Below are positions 1 through 9,453 of a stretch of 64,000 nt of DNA, one piece after another. How positions within the stretch are numbered: the first letter of the stretch is position 1; each line of letters starts with the position of its first letter. Position numbers and translations under genes: made by a program. A model generated the notes under the pieces. That model made no database searches. It saw only the letters and a program-made list of their open reading frames with translations, and was not told the origin of the DNA. Source of the DNA: Deltaproteobacteria bacterium RBG_13_43_22 (lineage in GTDB: Bacteria; Desulfobacterota; RBG-13-43-22); NCBI GenBank assembly GCA_001797675.1, contig MGQB01000019.1:12634-76633 (forward strand). Direction: 5' to 3'.

Positions 1-16
1 AATTCTACCTCATTTT

Positions 17-1450
17 TTACGAGTCTTCCACTTCTTTTTCGGTATTAAACTCCGAGGACTGAAGTGCACGGGCCTTTTTTTCCAAAGGGCCTAATTCCGG
101 GACATTGGCCTTGGAACTGATGCCTAATTCTTTGAACCGCCGTGCAGCCGGAAGGACCCGGCTTTCCAGAGAACCGACGGCCTCATTATAGGCATTCAGG
201 GATTTGTCGAGATGCCTTCCTAACTCGGCAAAATGAACGGCCAGATTGACCAGACGTTCATAAAGGGATTTTCCCATTTCGCTGATGGCCTGGGCATTTT
301 CGGCCAGGGCCTCCTGCCGCCATCCATAGGCGACGGCCCGAAGAAGTGTGATCAAGGTGGTGGGGGTGGCCAGGATGACTTTCTGATTCACCCCTTCTTC
401 AATCAAGTAGGGATTTTGCTCCAAGGCGGCGCTGAAGAAGTTTTCTCCCGGCAAAAAAAGGACCACAAATTCCGGGGTTTCGGAAAACTGGTCCCAGTAA
501 TTCTTTGCGGAAAGTTTCTGCATGTGCGACTGAATGAGCCGGGCATGATCCCGAAGCTTTATTTTTCGTTCCTCTTCGGTCGGTGATTCGAGGGATTCCA
601 GATAAGACTGTAAAGGGGCCTTGGAATCGACGACGACCACCTTTTTATTCGGCAGTCGAACCACCATATCGGGACGCAATTTCCCTTCCTCGCCATTCAC
701 CGATTCCTGTTGGAAAAAATCACAATGTTCGGACATTCCGGCCAGTTCAGCCACCCGTTTCAAGGTGATTTCACCCCATCTCCCCCGGACCTGTGGAGAC
801 CTCAATGCCTGAACGAGGTTACTGGTTTCTTTTTGAAGCTGTTTTTCCGTTACCGCCATGGATTCCAGATATTGACTCAAACTTCCATAAGCTTGTTGCC
901 GAGACATTTCCATGGCCTGAACCTGTTGAACATATTTTTCCAAGGTTTCCTTTAATGGTGCGATGGTCCCTTCCACGGCTTTTTGTCTTTGTTCAAGGTC
1001 TCCTTTGGCTTCGGACTGATATTTTTCCAGGGTGGTCTTGGCCAGGTCTAAAAAGTGTTCATTGTTGTTTCTCAGGCATTCGGCGGACAAGGCCTTGAAA
1101 GAATCCCCCATCTTTTTGGCGGCCTCATTCAGTAGAACGACTTTTTCTTCCATGGCCTGTCGTTCTTTATACAAAAGGGTTTCCAGCTCGGTCTGACTCT
1201 GTTTCAGATCGGTAATCTCTCCCCTTGATCTGTTCATTTCCATTTCCAATTCACGGTTATCGGCCGTCAACTTCTGAAGTTCCGATTCCCGTGATTTGAT
1301 GCGTTCCTCAAAAACGGCTAGTTCCGATTGATAGGGCAGGATACCTTCGGAAATTTTCTGAGAGGCTCTCATTCGAGAATAAATCCAGACCAATCCTCCC
1401 CCGATAATAAGACCTGCCAGAAAGACCCAAAAGGCATAATAATTACTCAC
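17..1450 (-). CDS. rmuC: DNA recombination protein RmuC
   Basis: This 477-residue protein matches the RmuC family, which limits inversions and rearrangements at repeats and is thought to act as a nuclease-like scaffold. One membrane helix lies at about residues 7-24, followed by a long charged coiled coil to about residue 210 and then the conserved RmuC core, which includes the segments RSPQVRGRWGE, VVVDSKAPL and VVLFLPGE. The start is GTG, chosen because a GGAGG ribosome site lies 5 bases before it. The gene follows uvrB in the same direction with a gap of about 95 bases, so the two are probably co-transcribed as a repair pair. Length is normal for the family. Confidence 0.93.
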   Translation of the reverse strand: MSNYYAFWVFLAGLIIGGGLVWIYSRMRASQKISEGILPYQSELAVFEERIKSRESELQKLTADNRELEMEMNRSRGEITDLKQSQTELETLLYKERQAMEEKVVLLNEAAKKMGDSFKALSAECLRNNNEHFLDLAKTTLEKYQSEAKGDLEQRQKAVEGTIAPLKETLEKYVQQVQAMEMSRQQAYGSLSQYLESMAVTEKQLQKETSNLVQALRSPQVRGRWGEITLKRVAELAGMSEHCDFFQQESVNGEEGKLRPDMVVRLPNKKVVVVDSKAPLQSYLESLESPTEEERKIKLRDHARLIQSHMQKLSAKNYWDQFSETPEFVVLFLPGENFFSAALEQNPYLIEEGVNQKVILATPTTLITLLRAVAYGWRQEALAENAQAISEMGKSLYERLVNLAVHFAELGRHLDKSLNAYNEAVGSLESRVLPAARRFKELGISSKANVPELGPLEKKARALQSSEFNTEKEVEDS

Positions 1451-1544
1451 GGATTCCTCCTTGTTTCGGGTTTAGGCAACAGCAATAACCCATGATGCAA
1501 CCATCATGGTTTTCCCTAATGCATCTTGCCGGTTGCCCGTTTTC

Positions 1545-3542
1545 TTATTTCCACAGCAGTTCTTCCTCCTGAAGCACCTTGATCCGGTCTCTCAGTTCCA
1601 CGGCCTCTTCAAAGTCCAGTCGGGCGGCCGCGTCTTTCATCCTTTTTCGGAGCTGTTTGATCAGCATGGGAATCTGCTGGGGTTCGGCAAATTCCATTTG
1701 TTTTTCCTTGGCAATCGGAACGGTAACATAATCGGCCTCATAGACCGAAGAAAGAATATCCTGGATAGATTTTTTGATTGAAGTCGGGGTTATTTTGTGT
1801 TTTTTGTTGTAGGCCGTTTGAATGGCGCGGCGTTTCTCCGTTTCTTGGATGGCCTCCTTCATCGACCGGGTAACCTGGTTGGCGTAAAAATAAACCTGGC
1901 CGAATATATTTCGAGAGGCCCGTCCGCAGGTCTGGATCAGGGAGCGGGCGGAGCGCAAGAAACCTTCCTTGTCGGCATCTAGAATAGCCACCAGACTGAC
2001 CTCCGGCAGGTCCAATCCTTCCCGCAGGAGATTGATCCCGACCAGGCAATCAAAGGCCCCCAAACGAAGATCCCTGAGGATCTCGATCCGTTCTAGGGTA
2101 TCGATGTCGGAATGGAGGTAGCGGACCTTTATCCCCAATTCCTGGTAATATTCGGTGAGATTCTCAGCCAGACGCTTGGTCAGGGTTGTTACCAGGATGC
2201 GCTCCCTGCGTAAGACCCGTTTTTCAATCTCTTTTTTCAAGTGTTCCACCTGATTGTCGGCCGGAAAGACCTGGATTTGGGGATCCATTAATCCCGTGGG
2301 ACGGATGATCTGTTCGGCAACCAAACCTCCTGATTGGGTTAGTTCGTATTCGGCCGGTGTGGCCGAAACATAAATGACCTGGTGCACCAGGTTTTCAAAT
2401 TCTTTGAAATTCAAGGGCCGATTGTCCAGGGCCGAAGGGAGCCGGAAACCGTAATCGACCAAGGTTTGTTTGCGGGATTGATCCCCCCGGTACATGCCCT
2501 GCAGCTGAGGCACTGCCAAATGGCTTTCGTCAATAAAAAGGAGAAAATCCTTGGGAAAATACTCCAGCAGGGTAGGGGGGGGCTGGCCGGGCCGCCGGCC
2601 GGTGAGATGACGGGAATAGTTTTCAATGCCGTGACAGTAGCCGAGTTCTTTCATCATTTCCAGATCGAACCGGGTCCTTTCTTCAATACGCTGGGCCTCG
2701 ATCAGTTTATCCCGGGAGCGGAAAGAGTCGATCCTTTCTTCCAATTCCGCCTCGATGGCTTGAAAGGCCAGTTCCATGAGGGGCTCCGGGGTCACATAAT
2801 GGCTGTTGGGAAAAATATGAGCCTGTTCCAATCGGCCGGTTATTTTACCCCGCAACGGATCGATCATGGAAAGGGTTTCAATGGAATCGCCGAAGAAAGT
2901 GATACGCAGGGCTTGATCTTCTTCGTAAGCGGGAAAGACTTCCACCACATCACCCCGGACCCGAAAGGTGCCCCGGTGGAAATCCATATCGTTTCGTTCA
3001 TACAGCATGGTTACCAGTCGGCTTAAAATTTCCTCCCGGGGAATTTCCTGATTTTTTTTTAAAGAAAGGAGCATACCCTGGTAGGCTTCGGGTGATCCCA
3101 GTCCGTAAATGCAGGAGACGCTGGCCACAATCAGGCAATCGTTGCGGGTCAACAAAGACCGGGTGGCCGAATGCCGCATTTTATCAATCGCTTCATTGAT
3201 CGAGGAATCCTTGGCGATGTAGGTGTCGGTCTGGGGGAGGTAGGCTTCAGGTTGGTAATAGTCATAATAACTGACGAAATATTCCACGGCATTTTCCGGG
3301 AAAAAAGATTTGAATTCCCCAAAAAGCTGGGCGGCCAGGGTTTTGTTCGGGGCCAGAACTAAGGTCGGCTTTTGTACCTGGTCCACCACCTGGGCCATGG
3401 TGAAGGTCTTCCCCGAACCGGTTACCCCCAGGAGCACCTGATGCGGCAATCTCTGGATAACTCCTTGAACTAATTGTTTAATGGCCTGAGGCTGGTCCCC
3501 TTTGGGGGTGAATTCGGCCCTGAGTTTAAATCGTTGATTCAT
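1545..3542 (-). CDS. uvrB: Excinuclease ABC subunit B (UvrB)
   Basis: UvrB is the damage-verifying helicase of nucleotide excision repair, working with UvrA and UvrC. The 665 residues show Walker A ([12 protein letters not shown], about residues 39-50), the beta-hairpin [10 protein letters not shown] near residue 93, the Walker B-like segment LLFIDESH, the helicase motif [15 protein letters not shown], and a C-terminal UVR domain (about 625-660) that contacts UvrC. The length is typical. The protein starts with ATG and diverges from the acyl-CoA dehydrogenase gene across a 256-base gap. rmuC follows it. No SOS box was recognised by eye in the upstream gap. Confidence 0.97.
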   Translation of the reverse strand: MNQRFKLRAEFTPKGDQPQAIKQLVQGVIQRLPHQVLLGVTGSGKTFTMAQVVDQVQKPTLVLAPNKTLAAQLFGEFKSFFPENAVEYFVSYYDYYQPEAYLPQTDTYIAKDSSINEAIDKMRHSATRSLLTRNDCLIVASVSCIYGLGSPEAYQGMLLSLKKNQEIPREEILSRLVTMLYERNDMDFHRGTFRVRGDVVEVFPAYEEDQALRITFFGDSIETLSMIDPLRGKITGRLEQAHIFPNSHYVTPEPLMELAFQAIEAELEERIDSFRSRDKLIEAQRIEERTRFDLEMMKELGYCHGIENYSRHLTGRRPGQPPPTLLEYFPKDFLLFIDESHLAVPQLQGMYRGDQSRKQTLVDYGFRLPSALDNRPLNFKEFENLVHQVIYVSATPAEYELTQSGGLVAEQIIRPTGLMDPQIQVFPADNQVEHLKKEIEKRVLRRERILVTTLTKRLAENLTEYYQELGIKVRYLHSDIDTLERIEILRDLRLGAFDCLVGINLLREGLDLPEVSLVAILDADKEGFLRSARSLIQTCGRASRNIFGQVYFYANQVTRSMKEAIQETEKRRAIQTAYNKKHKITPTSIKKSIQDILSSVYEADYVTVPIAKEKQMEFAEPQQIPMLIKQLRKRMKDAAARLDFEEAVELRDRIKVLQEEELLWK

Positions 3543-3798
3543 ATCCGGTTATTATCCTTTTTTTTGATCAATCCTTCAAGGTCTTTCTTTGACCCTTCTA
3601 TTTCATCCCTTTGGAAACATTTACCTATGATTCAACGGGATCATTTCAAATTCTTTTCTTTTATTTTTTGAATTTATAGTGTAGAAAAAACAACAACATC
3701 ATAATGCTTTGACGGTTATTCCGGGCCGGTTTTCACCTTGGTAAATTCCAACCCGAAGCCCGAAGCGTTTTTGATGAAATCAATATAGGAGGGATATT
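3543..3798. other. Divergent intergenic region uvrB / acyl-CoA dehydrogenase
   Basis: These 256 bases are AT-rich and must hold the promoters for uvrB (leftward) and the acyl-CoA dehydrogenase gene (rightward). I could not fix a convincing -35/-10 pair for either. A strong AGGAGGG ribosome site ends 5 bases before the ATG at 3799. No small gene is supported. Confidence 0.5.
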
Positions 3799-5619
3799 AT
3801 GGGAAAAAATTTTTTTAATCGAGACGATCGGGACTTGAGGTTTGTTCTTTTTGAATATCTGAAGGTGGCCGATCTTTTTAAGTATGACGCCTTTAAGGAT
3901 TTCAGCCTGGATGATTTTGAGATGATCATTCAAGAAGCCATGAAGGTCTGCAAAGAGGTCATTGGTCCGACCAATCAGGATGGGGACAAAGAAGGATGTA
4001 CTTATGATAACGGCGATGTCAAAGTCCCCAAATCTTTTCATCACGCCTGGAAGGTGATGTCTGAAAACAGCTGGATTTCCCTTAACGGCAATCCAGAGTT
4101 CGGGGGCCAGGGACTACCGAATGCCCTGACGGGATTGATCAACGAATTGTTTATTGCCGCCAACATGGCCTTTATGACCTATCCGGGCCTAAGTATTTCC
4201 AATGCCCGGGTCATCGAGCACCACGGGACCGATGAAGATCGGGCCCTTTTTCTGGAAAAACTGAATACCGGCGTCTGGACCGGCACCATGTGTCTGACCG
4301 AGGCTGATGCCGGCTCTGATGTGGGCTACCAGCGAACCAAGGCCGTGCCCGATCCGAAATCAAAAGACCCGCGCATCTATAAAATTGATGGTAACAAATG
4401 TTTTATCACCTGCGGGAATCATGACCTGGCGGAAAATATCATCCACCTGGTTCTGGCCCGTGTTGAAGGGGGCCCGCCGGGGACCAAGGGAATCTCTCTT
4501 TTTCTTGTGCCCAAGATCTGGGTCAACCCCGATGGAACCCTGGGAGAACCCAATGATGTTTTTTGCAGCGGCATCGAACATAAAATGGGCATCCACGGCT
4601 CATCCACCGCATCCCTGATCTTCGGGGAAAAGGGGGGCTGCCGGGGCATCCTGCTGGGCGAACCTCACAGCGGCATGGCCAAGATGTTCGAGATGATGAA
4701 TGAGGCCCGGATGGGCTGCGGGGTCCAGGCCCTGGGCATGACCGCCGCTTCCTATGACATCGCCCGTCAATACGCCAAAGAAAGGTTCCAGGGGCCTCCA
4801 TTTACCAATCGTCGGGCTGAACGCGTCCCGATCATCCAGCACGAAGACGTGCGGCGCATGCTCATGAACCTTAAGGCCGGAACGGAAGCCATGCGGGCCA
4901 TGATCGGCAAGCTCTACTATATGATCGACGTATCGGAATACGACCCTGACGAGGCTGCCCGGAAAAAGGCCTTCAGTAAGGTGGAACTGCTGACGCCTTT
5001 GGTCAAGGCCTACATATCAGATTTAGGGTACATGCTGATCCGGGACGCCATCCAGGTCTTGGGCGGTGTGGGTTATTGTCAGGAGTTTCCGGTGGAACAA
5101 TATGCCCGCGATTGCAAGATCGTTTCCATCTGGGAAGGGACTAATTATATTCAGGCCGGGGACCTGGTGGGCCGTAAGCTGCCCCTGGAAGGAGGTCAGG
5201 TGTATCAGGATTGGATCCAGGGTATCATGGACTTTGCCGCTCAACACAAAGGGGATCCGGATTTCGGAAAGGATTGTGAACTCCTCCTTAAAGCGGCCCA
5301 GGACACCAATGATTTTCCGACCCGGTATATGCAGTATTTTGGGGGAGAGAAGATCAAAGTGGTTCCTTTGACCATCACCCGTTTTCTGGATTGTTTCTCC
5401 GAAACCCTTATGGCCAACCTGATGCTGGAACAGGGGCTGGTGGCTCGGGAAAAATTAAAGGGCGTTAAGGCCGATTCCGCCGACGGCATCTTTTACCGCG
5501 GGAAAATAGAAACGGTCAAATACTTCTGCCGGAATATCCTGCCCAATGTCTTCGCCCGTCATCTAACCCTTGAACTGGAAGATACCTCGGCCGTCGACAT
5601 CCCGGAAGCGGCCTTTTAA
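3799..5619 (+). CDS. Acyl-CoA dehydrogenase, long (about 600-residue) type
   Basis: An FAD enzyme that introduces the alpha-beta double bond into an acyl-CoA and passes electrons to Etf. The 606 residues comprise the N-terminal helical, middle beta (CLTEADAGSDVG, GNKCFITCG) and C-terminal helical domains, plus the extra C-terminal domain typical of the 600-residue subfamily. The expected catalytic Glu sits in SIWEGTNYIQ. The start has an AGGAGGG site and is firm. The gene stands alone and ends in a strong terminator at 5653. The substrate cannot be told from sequence; homologues of this size act on medium/long-chain, aromatic-pathway or methylmalonyl-type acyl-CoAs. The etfBA genes of the window lie 35 kb away. 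Confidence 0.93.
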   Translation: MGKNFFNRDDRDLRFVLFEYLKVADLFKYDAFKDFSLDDFEMIIQEAMKVCKEVIGPTNQDGDKEGCTYDNGDVKVPKSFHHAWKVMSENSWISLNGNPEFGGQGLPNALTGLINELFIAANMAFMTYPGLSISNARVIEHHGTDEDRALFLEKLNTGVWTGTMCLTEADAGSDVGYQRTKAVPDPKSKDPRIYKIDGNKCFITCGNHDLAENIIHLVLARVEGGPPGTKGISLFLVPKIWVNPDGTLGEPNDVFCSGIEHKMGIHGSSTASLIFGEKGGCRGILLGEPHSGMAKMFEMMNEARMGCGVQALGMTAASYDIARQYAKERFQGPPFTNRRAERVPIIQHEDVRRMLMNLKAGTEAMRAMIGKLYYMIDVSEYDPDEAARKKAFSKVELLTPLVKAYISDLGYMLIRDAIQVLGGVGYCQEFPVEQYARDCKIVSIWEGTNYIQAGDLVGRKLPLEGGQVYQDWIQGIMDFAAQHKGDPDFGKDCELLLKAAQDTNDFPTRYMQYFGGEKIKVVPLTITRFLDCFSETLMANLMLEQGLVAREKLKGVKADSADGIFYRGKIETVKYFCRNILPNVFARHLTLELEDTSAVDIPEAAF

Positions 5620-5652
5620 AGAATCAACGTTGTTTAACCAAACTGTCCAGAA

Positions 5653-5681
5653 CCCCCTCCTTTACGGAGGGGGTTTTTTTA
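5653..5681 (+). terminator. Intrinsic terminator after the acyl-CoA dehydrogenase gene
   Basis: A CCCCCTCC / GGAGGGGG stem with a short TTTAC loop is followed by eight T residues. It lies 34 bases past the stop codon and would end rightward transcription before the convergent CoA-transferase gene. Confidence 0.9.
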
Positions 5682-5862
5682 TTTCCGCAATATAAGCGCC
5701 CGCATCCCCGTCGTAAAAATCATATCTCCGAATGAAACGCAGACCGCCGCATTTTGCAAAAAGAAAAGGGGTCAATTCTCCGTTTGACCTTTTTTATTTT
5801 AAAGGATGCCCCCTATTCCAGATTTTTAAAACCTCCCCCTGCACTTACTTTCAAACCATGGA

Positions 5863-8475
5863 TCAGCTGGCCGCTATTTTTTTGGCAAAATAATCAGGCA
5901 TCGGTCCCGCCCAGTCGTATTGGAGGTCGCCGATCACCTTTTTCCCCTCCAGGTCGGCTATCTCATTGTCTGTCAGGCCGATAACCTTACGGTAGACATA
6001 ATCATTGTCTTCTCCCAGCATACAGGGCGGATGAGTGACCTTAAGAGGTGATTTTGGAAAATTAAAAGGGAAAGCCGCATAACGATAGGTCCCGATATCG
6101 GCCCCGGTTATGGTCCGGAAAAAATTTCGTGCGTTAAGCTGGGGATCCATATGGGAATCCCGGTAGTCTTCAACCGGTCCGGCCGGCACACCATGTTCCT
6201 GCAGCACATAAAACAATTCAAAATTATCTCTCTTTCTGGTGAACGATTCGATATTTTCATCAATTTCATCATGGTGTTTCCGCCGGCTTTCCTGATTGCT
6301 GAATTTCGGGTCCTTGGTCCAGGCGGGATTCCCCATGACCCTGCACAGGCCCTCCCATTCCTCATTATTAGTGATGGTGATATTGATCCATCTTTCACCC
6401 CCGTTCAAGGCCGTCTCCTCGGTCGGTTCCGGACCGCGGCAGGGATAACAGCCCTGGACGGCCGTGGGATGGCGATTTCCCAGAGTTTTTTGGTCTTTCC
6501 CGTTCCAGGCGGCATCCAAATATATTTCCGCGAAATGGTGAGCCATGGCTTGCATCTGGGCGAAATCGATCCACTGGCCCTTTCCTGTTTTTAGACGTTG
6601 AACCAGGGCCATAATGGCTCCGAAAACAGCCATGGGAGGGGAAGCGGAATCCATCGGATAGCGAAAGGTATTGTGAAAGGGGTGATCATCATCATCATAC
6701 CCTCTGATCCACTCCTCGCCGCTGATAGCCTGGTGCATAGCCCCTATCCCGACATAATTCTTATAGGGTCCGCTCCGGCCCCAGGCCGGCATGTTAATGC
6801 AGATGAGACGAGGATTAACCGACCTAAGCACCTCATGACCCAGTCCCAGGTTTTCCATGACGGTGGCGCCGTTATTTTCAACAAAGATATCACTGGTCTT
6901 GATCAGCCTTTTAAAAACCTCCTTGCCTTCGGGCTTATCAATATCGATGCAGCAACTAAGCCGGTTCCACAAGGCCCGGTTATAAAAGGCCTGCCGGTTC
7001 CAGGGTCTGGCCCCGGGGTTCCCTTCCGGGTAATACATCCCGGAATCCGGTCGATTGAGCTGGGACTCGGGTGTCCACATCAAAAAGCCGCGGGAATAAT
7101 CCGGCTCATGGTGGGGGTTATCGACGTGAATCACTTCAGCACCGAGGGCACCGAAAAGCCAAGCGGTTGACGGACCGGCCCAAATGACCCCCATATCCAC
7201 AACCCTCAGGCCTTGGAGAGGCATCATTGGTTGGTCTGAACTCTCTATATTGGATTGATTGGACTTTTCAGGGATCGTGGTTGCTTGGTGGGCGTTTTTT
7301 GCTAAATGATCCAGGATCTCCTGGGTGTGCTGACCAAGGAGAGGCGCCGGTCTCCTGACGCGCCAGGGACTCGATTCCGCATGAAGCGGATCACCCGGAT
7401 AGATCTGTTTTCCCGTCACCGGATGATCAACTTCTACCCAGAAACCCCGCGCCTTCATCTGTGGATCGCTGATGAAATCCCTGGGGGTGTTGATGGCCGT
7501 GACCCAATACTTCACCGACTGGCAGGTCTCCATGATCTCCTGCCTGGTCCGTTCAGCGCACCATTCATACCAGACCACGTCCACTTCAGGCTTATTGTTT
7601 TCCACATCCAGGACATCCTCCGGATAATTGAATCCTTCGAATTGGGGGAACAGTTCCAGAAAACGTTCCCAGTGGGTTAAACCGCTGTAGGCGCGGACAT
7701 AGCCGTCCAGACAGGGATAAACACCTGTCGGGTGGATGGCGGTGGCGAAACTCCTGGGATCTATCCGACCTAGAGCCATTGTGGTCAGGGCCATCCCGGA
7801 ATAGGCAAAGGAGACCAGGTTGGTCATCTTATGATTGGTGTCAGCGGCTAAAACCTGCTGCATGGAGAGGTCGAGATACTGCCCCAGACCGGTGTTCAAT
7901 CGGAACCAGTAGGCGGCTATGGTGGCTACGGCCGCCATATGGCCGACCAGATACTGCAGGCAGTTGCCCCCGAGTTTAAGCGGGTAACGCCCCGGCAGAC
8001 CGCAGGAGTACATGTCCGCCCCCAGACCGCTCAAGACAAGCTCCGATGCCTTGAAATCCCTGTAGGGACCTGTCTGTCCGAAATTGGAGAGGCTGGTCAT
8101 AATCAAGTTCGGATTTATGGTCTTGAGGACTTCATAGTCGAGTCCCTGCCTTTTCAGGACTCCCGGACTGAAGCTTTCCACAAGAATGTCTGCCTCCCTG
8201 ACCAGTTCTTTGACGGTTTCCTGTCCGGAAGCTGACTTAAGGTCAAGAGTAATGCTTCTCTTATTAAGATTCAGATTGGAGAAAAGCAGGCTTTTTTCCG
8301 GATCGGGGTCATCATTTAAGAACGGTTCCGTGCTTCTGGTCGGATCTCCGGTTAACGGTCTTTCTACCTTGATGATATCAGCGCCGAAATCGGCCAAGAG
8401 CTTGGTGCAGAAGGGGCCGGCAATATACCAGCTCAGGTCCAGGACTTTAATATCGGACAGGGTCTGGTCAGTCAT
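5863..8475 (-). CDS. Double-domain family III (CaiB/BaiF) CoA-transferase
   Basis: At 870 residues this is twice the usual family III CoA-transferase length of about 400. It holds two complete domains: about residues 5-390 (start VLDLSWYIAGPFCTKLLADFGADIIKVE) and about 418-865 (start VVDMGVIWAGPSTAWLFGALGAEVIHVD). Each keeps the region of the catalytic Asp that forms the acyl-aspartyl intermediate (GQYLDLSM and GQWIDFAQ). Family members move CoA between carboxylic acids such as carnitine, formate, oxalate or benzylsuccinate. A TAGGAGAAAG site precedes the ATG. A DctM permease remnant lies just upstream on the same strand, and a TAXI TRAP operon diverges from it, which suggests activation of an imported acid. 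The substrate is unknown. Confidence 0.9.
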   Translation of the reverse strand: MTDQTLSDIKVLDLSWYIAGPFCTKLLADFGADIIKVERPLTGDPTRSTEPFLNDDPDPEKSLLFSNLNLNKRSITLDLKSASGQETVKELVREADILVESFSPGVLKRQGLDYEVLKTINPNLIMTSLSNFGQTGPYRDFKASELVLSGLGADMYSCGLPGRYPLKLGGNCLQYLVGHMAAVATIAAYWFRLNTGLGQYLDLSMQQVLAADTNHKMTNLVSFAYSGMALTTMALGRIDPRSFATAIHPTGVYPCLDGYVRAYSGLTHWERFLELFPQFEGFNYPEDVLDVENNKPEVDVVWYEWCAERTRQEIMETCQSVKYWVTAINTPRDFISDPQMKARGFWVEVDHPVTGKQIYPGDPLHAESSPWRVRRPAPLLGQHTQEILDHLAKNAHQATTIPEKSNQSNIESSDQPMMPLQGLRVVDMGVIWAGPSTAWLFGALGAEVIHVDNPHHEPDYSRGFLMWTPESQLNRPDSGMYYPEGNPGARPWNRQAFYNRALWNRLSCCIDIDKPEGKEVFKRLIKTSDIFVENNGATVMENLGLGHEVLRSVNPRLICINMPAWGRSGPYKNYVGIGAMHQAISGEEWIRGYDDDDHPFHNTFRYPMDSASPPMAVFGAIMALVQRLKTGKGQWIDFAQMQAMAHHFAEIYLDAAWNGKDQKTLGNRHPTAVQGCYPCRGPEPTEETALNGGERWINITITNNEEWEGLCRVMGNPAWTKDPKFSNQESRRKHHDEIDENIESFTRKRDNFELFYVLQEHGVPAGPVEDYRDSHMDPQLNARNFFRTITGADIGTYRYAAFPFNFPKSPLKVTHPPCMLGEDNDYVYRKVIGLTDNEIADLEGKKVIGDLQYDWAGPMPDYFAKKIAAS

Positions 8476-8623
8476 ATCTTTCTCCTAATGTTAAGGTTAA
8501 AAAACATGATCGTATTTTGACCTGGAGAGAACAAAAGCAGGATAAAAACCACAACCCCCGGTTCCTGGCAGCAAAAATAAGTCTAAATTACTTTGAGACC
8601 CTTAATAATACCAATACAAACAA

Positions 8624-8788
8624 TCAAGAAGACCCGAGCAGTACTATCGGCAACCATAGGGCGATATGGGGAAAAAGGATAAACAGCACCATTCCCGTCA
8701 ATTCAACCATTGTATAGGGGATACCCGAGTGACAGAAATCGGTCATGGTAATCCCGGGAGGTACAATTCCTTTGAGGTAGAAGCGTTT
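8624..8788 (-). pseudogene. Remnant of a TRAP transporter large permease (DctM) C-terminus
   Basis: An open stretch of about 54 codons reads like the end of DctM permeases: a FYLKGIVPPGIT-type loop, then a helix with GIPYTMVEL and a final segment ending FPHIALWLPIVLL. Only the last part of a protein normally about 430 residues long is present, and no DctM body lies upstream. I read it as a decayed gene that once preceded the CoA-transferase gene on the same strand. The similarity is recognised by eye and needs a database search. Confidence 0.55.
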
Positions 8789-8986
8789 AAACCAAAAGGA
8801 GGAGTCATGAATACGATCTCCATTTTTTGAAAGCAAAAAATTGCTTTTTAACGGTAAGAGTATATGAAAAGAACCAAACAGGGTCAAGAAGAAAAAAAGG
8901 CAGAATAAAGGGGGAACGGCCCTCTTTAAACGAGAACAGGACCCATGAGGGGCTGCAAGATAGTTTCGTTTTGTCTTATAATTTTC

Positions 8987-9014
8987 TTGACATATTAATT
9001 TGTTCTGCTACAAA
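8987..9014 (+). promoter_or_regulatory. Possible sigma-70 promoter for the TRAP operon
   Basis: TTGACA (8987-8992) and TACAAA (9009-9014) are separated by 16 bases. It would give a 5' leader of about 430 bases before the TAXI gene, which is long, so the assignment is weak. Confidence 0.35.
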
Positions 9015-9422
9015 AAACAATCAGCCTTATTTAATTTAACCTTTCTACCAATGACCTCTGCCCTTCTTGGGCTTCTCACATAAATAAAAAAGGGATTCTC
9101 TAAACCGGCAACACTAACCTAATAAAATATATTTGGTAAGTGTTGGCCAGTATCCAAGATGCAGAAGATCCACCCGGTCAATTAAGCGTTGGCTTTGCTT
9201 GTAATCCTTTCCTGATCGCCGGGGGAAAAACCCTCTTTTATTTGCCGTTACCTTTTTCAGGAGTTATGATTCAATTTTTTCTATTACGACAAACAGATGA
9301 TCCGCATGAAAAATTATCCCATTGGGGCCTGGAAAATATCGGTTTCTGGAACATGAATCCAGAATAATCAAAGAGTTATCATGGTTCGTCCTGCGAGAAA
9401 ACGGGAAAAATCTTAATAAGTG

Positions 9423-9453
9423 GGTCCAGGAAACTGGACCGAAAGGAGGAGGT
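9423..9453 (+). promoter_or_regulatory. GNRA-capped hairpin beside the TAXI ribosome site
   Basis: GGTCCAG and CTGGACC form a perfect 7-bp stem closed by a GAAA tetraloop (9423-9440). It is followed at once by the strong site GAAAGGAGGAGG and the ATG at 9454. Such a hairpin could stabilise the 5' end or hold the ribosome site open. Confidence 0.55.

Larger units (their letters stand above)
8789..9453. other. AT-rich spacer before the TRAP operon, no gene seen
   Basis: These 665 bases hold no convincing coding sequence; short open stretches here lack ribosome sites and family resemblance. One possible sigma-70 promoter is noted separately at 8987. A perfect 7-bp hairpin with a GAAA loop lies just before the TAXI ribosome site. 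Confidence 0.5.

Noticed and set aside
233-586. Opposite-strand frames over rmuC, uvrB, hdrA and the CoA-transferase genes
   Set aside because: They mirror the codon bias of the real genes, lack ribosome sites and show no family features.
9140-9367. A 75-codon frame upstream of the TAXI gene
   Set aside because: No ribosome site, no family resemblance, and it overlaps the receptor upstream region.
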